The notes below the pieces were generated by a model that saw only the letters and a program-made list of their open reading frames with translations, did no database searches and was not told the DNA's origin. Of a stretch of DNA of 15,000 bases, positions 13,572-15,000 are shown one piece after another. Position 1 is the first letter of the stretch, and the number at the start of each line of letters is the position of its first letter. The stretch comes from JAJUFS01 sp964599565 (GTDB lineage Bacteria; Pseudomonadota; Gammaproteobacteria; Natronospirales; JAJUFS01). Position numbers and translations under genes: made by a program. The DNA lies in contig CAZRFE010000061.1 in the NCBI GenBank assembly GCA_964599565.1, forward strand, positions 1 through 15,000, read 5' to 3'.

Positions 13572-14624
13572 ATGACGGAATCGACGCGCCGCCTCGGGTG
13601 GCTGGACCGCTATCTCACACTGTGGATTTTTCTTGCAATGACCGCCGGCGTCTTGCTGGGACGTTTCGTGCCGGGCATGCCCCAGTTCCTTGCCACCTTT
13701 GAAGTCGGCACAACGAACCTGCTGATCGCGGCAGGTCTGATCGTGATGATGTACCCGCCGCTCGCGCGCGTGCGTTACGAGCTATTGCCGCAAGTGTTTG
13801 CGGATCGGAAAGTGCTCGGCCTGTCGCTGTTGCTCAACTGGGTCATTGGCCCGGTGCTGATGTTCGCGGTCGCGATCATCTTCCTGCACGACCATCCCGC
13901 TTACATGACGGGCCTCATTCTCGTCGGCATCGCGCGCTGTATTGCCATGGTGCTTGTGTGGAACCAGTTGGCGCGCGGCAGCGCGGAATACGGCGCAGGC
14001 CTGGTTGCATTCAATTCGATCTTCCAGATCGTGACGTACGGCTTTTACGCGTGGTTTTTCATCACCGTGCTCCCGCAGTGGTTTGGCTTGGAAGGCCGCG
14101 TCGTGGACATTGCGGTGATGGACGTCGTGCAGAGCGTGCTCATCTATCTCGGCATCCCGTTCGCCGCGGGCTATTTCTCGCGTCGATGGCTGGTCAAGCG
14201 CAAGGGTGACGAGTGGTACGAACGCGTGTTCGTGCCGCGCACCGGGCCGCTGACGCTCGGCGCGCTCTTGTTCACGATTGTCGTGATGTTCAGCCTGCAG
14301 CAGGACCTGCTCGGCAAGCTCGGGGACGTGCTGCTGATCGCGCTACCACTCGCGATGTACTTTGCGATCATGTTCTTCGTGAGCTTCTGGCTCGCCTGGA
14401 AGGTCGGCGCGAACTACGAGCGCAGCACGAGTCTGGCGTTTACCGCAGCCGGTAACAACTTTGAACTCGCGATTGCGATTGCCATTGCAGTATTCGGCAT
14501 CGGGTCACCGGTCGCGTTCGCAACCCTTGTCGGGCCACTGGTCGAAGTGCCCGTGTTGATCAGTCTCGTCAATGTGGCGTTCTGGCTGCGTCGGCGATGG
14601 TTTTCGGCAACGACAAAAGCATGA
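13572..14624 (+). CDS. acr3: Arsenite efflux permease Acr3
   Basis: Acr3 extrudes arsenite across the inner membrane. The product from ATG 13572 is 350 residues with about ten hydrophobic helices. The family's conserved Cys lies in GIARCIAMVLVWNQLARG (C123) and the conserved Glu in TAAGNNFELAIAIA (about E298), both tied to As(III) transport in studied members. The length is normal. A weak ACGGA precedes the start, which lies 10 bases after arsC ends, so the pair is probably cotranscribed from the arsR promoter. This is the ACR3 family and not the unrelated ArsB family. Confidence 0.95.
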   Translation: MTESTRRLGWLDRYLTLWIFLAMTAGVLLGRFVPGMPQFLATFEVGTTNLLIAAGLIVMMYPPLARVRYELLPQVFADRKVLGLSLLLNWVIGPVLMFAVAIIFLHDHPAYMTGLILVGIARCIAMVLVWNQLARGSAEYGAGLVAFNSIFQIVTYGFYAWFFITVLPQWFGLEGRVVDIAVMDVVQSVLIYLGIPFAAGYFSRRWLVKRKGDEWYERVFVPRTGPLTLGALLFTIVVMFSLQQDLLGKLGDVLLIALPLAMYFAIMFFVSFWLAWKVGANYERSTSLAFTAAGNNFELAIAIAIAVFGIGSPVAFATLVGPLVEVPVLISLVNVAFWLRRRWFSATTKA

Positions 14625-14643
14625 GGACCGAGGATTCAACGAA

Positions 14644-15000
14644 TCAGTTATCCGAGGACCGTTCTTTCCGGCAGGTATACCAGCCGTGGTAGCCGACCTT
14701 CAGCCCTTGCTCCAGTTCAAGAACAACATTGGCCTGCCGGGGTTGCCCTCCCGCATCATCTTCCTCCGGCTTAGGACTGACGGCGACGCGAAGACCGTCC
14801 GCCGTAAAGGTTGCTCCCTGTACAAGTGCGTCGACTGTCTTCACCTCTCGCGCAACGATTCGGACGAGTTTGCCGTGTATCTTTATCGCGCCTTCCGCGC
14901 CTTCTTGTGAAGTCATGCTCGCGGCAAAGACGGGCGAGCCCTCGCTCGTGTACGAGAAGGTGCAGCGCGATCCCGCCCCGATGATCTCCTCGAACTCCGC
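14644..15000 (-). CDS. Hypothetical protein, C-terminal part (5' end beyond window)
   Basis: The leftward frame is open from the window's right edge for 118 residues to the TGA at 14644, so the gene starts outside. An internal ATG at 14916 is probably not the start, because the 28 codons before it (containing IIGAGSRCTFSYTSEGSPVF) read as protein of the same style. The visible part is soluble, with likely beta strands (AIKIHGKLVRIVA, VVLELEQGLKVGYHGWYTC) and two cysteines. I do not recognise the family. It converges on acr3, 19 bases away, and need not belong to the arsenic module. Confidence 0.6.
   Translation of the reverse strand, partial: AEFEEIIGAGSRCTFSYTSEGSPVFAASMTSQEGAEGAIKIHGKLVRIVAREVKTVDALVQGATFTADGLRVAVSPKPEEDDAGGQPRQANVVLELEQGLKVGYHGWYTCRKERSSDN

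Noticed and set aside
1..15000. CRISPR arrays, tRNA or rRNA genes, insertion sequences
   Set aside because: No regularly spaced repeats, cloverleaf-like or ribosomal sequence, and no transposase frame seen on either strand.

Overview
The window is a GC-rich stretch of a draft scaffold, most likely from a Gram-negative proteobacterium, perhaps a beta- or gammaproteobacterium. The evidence is a periplasm-spanning RND/MFP/OMF efflux pump, a periplasmic MerP, a proteobacterial-type mer operator and a yybP-ykoY riboswitch. It is essentially a multi-metal handling island: Mn, divalent cations of the Zn/Cd/Co/Ni/Cu group, Hg and As. I found no transposase, integrase, tRNA, rRNA or CRISPR array.

Layout. 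(1) Bases 1-822 hold a small leftward cluster: an Xre/MbcA-like antitoxin relative whose start looks frameshifted, a 61-aa unknown protein and a possible 31-aa ORF coupled to it by an ATGA overlap. (2) Bases 841-1637 carry an extended -10 promoter, a yybP-ykoY (Mn2+) riboswitch and a rightward UPF0016/TMEM165-type cation exporter, closed by a strong hairpin. (3) Bases 1668-8380 read leftward: a MerR-family metal sensor, a CzcI-like Cys/His-rich periplasmic protein, the outer-membrane, adaptor and RND components of a heavy-metal efflux pump, and a PII-like protein that overlaps the pump gene by four bases. (4) Bases 8399-10094 read rightward: a MerR-type operator with a 19-bp spacer, a short CDF-family exporter and a ZIP-family transporter. 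(5) Bases 10136-12559 are a mercury module: leftward merT-merP-merA, divergent from merR across a nearly canonical mer operator. (6) Bases 12606-14624 are a rightward arsenic module: arsR, thioredoxin-type arsC, acr3. (7) The right edge cuts an unrecognised leftward gene.

The modules work side by side. Each has its own sensor: the Mn riboswitch, a divalent-metal MerR, the Hg MerR and ArsR. Each sensor sits next to the exporter or reductase it should control. The RND operon is the exception, because no dedicated promoter is obvious and it appears to follow the MerR gene.

Three runs of exactly 100 N (9383-9482, 10634-10733, 13427-13526) are scaffold joins. The first has the same 55 bp on both sides, and the third has the same 13 bp on both sides. 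Collapsing those overlaps restores intact ZIP and arsC genes, so the broken reading frames there, and an apparent ArsC-Acr3 fusion, are artefacts. The second join lies in merA and hides real sequence, estimated at about 236 bp from recalled family sequence and the reading frame.

I do not see a clearly undescribed system. The best second-look items are the PII-like protein tied to the RND pump, the non-canonical metal-site residues in the ZIP, CDF and RND transporters, and the small left-edge cluster.
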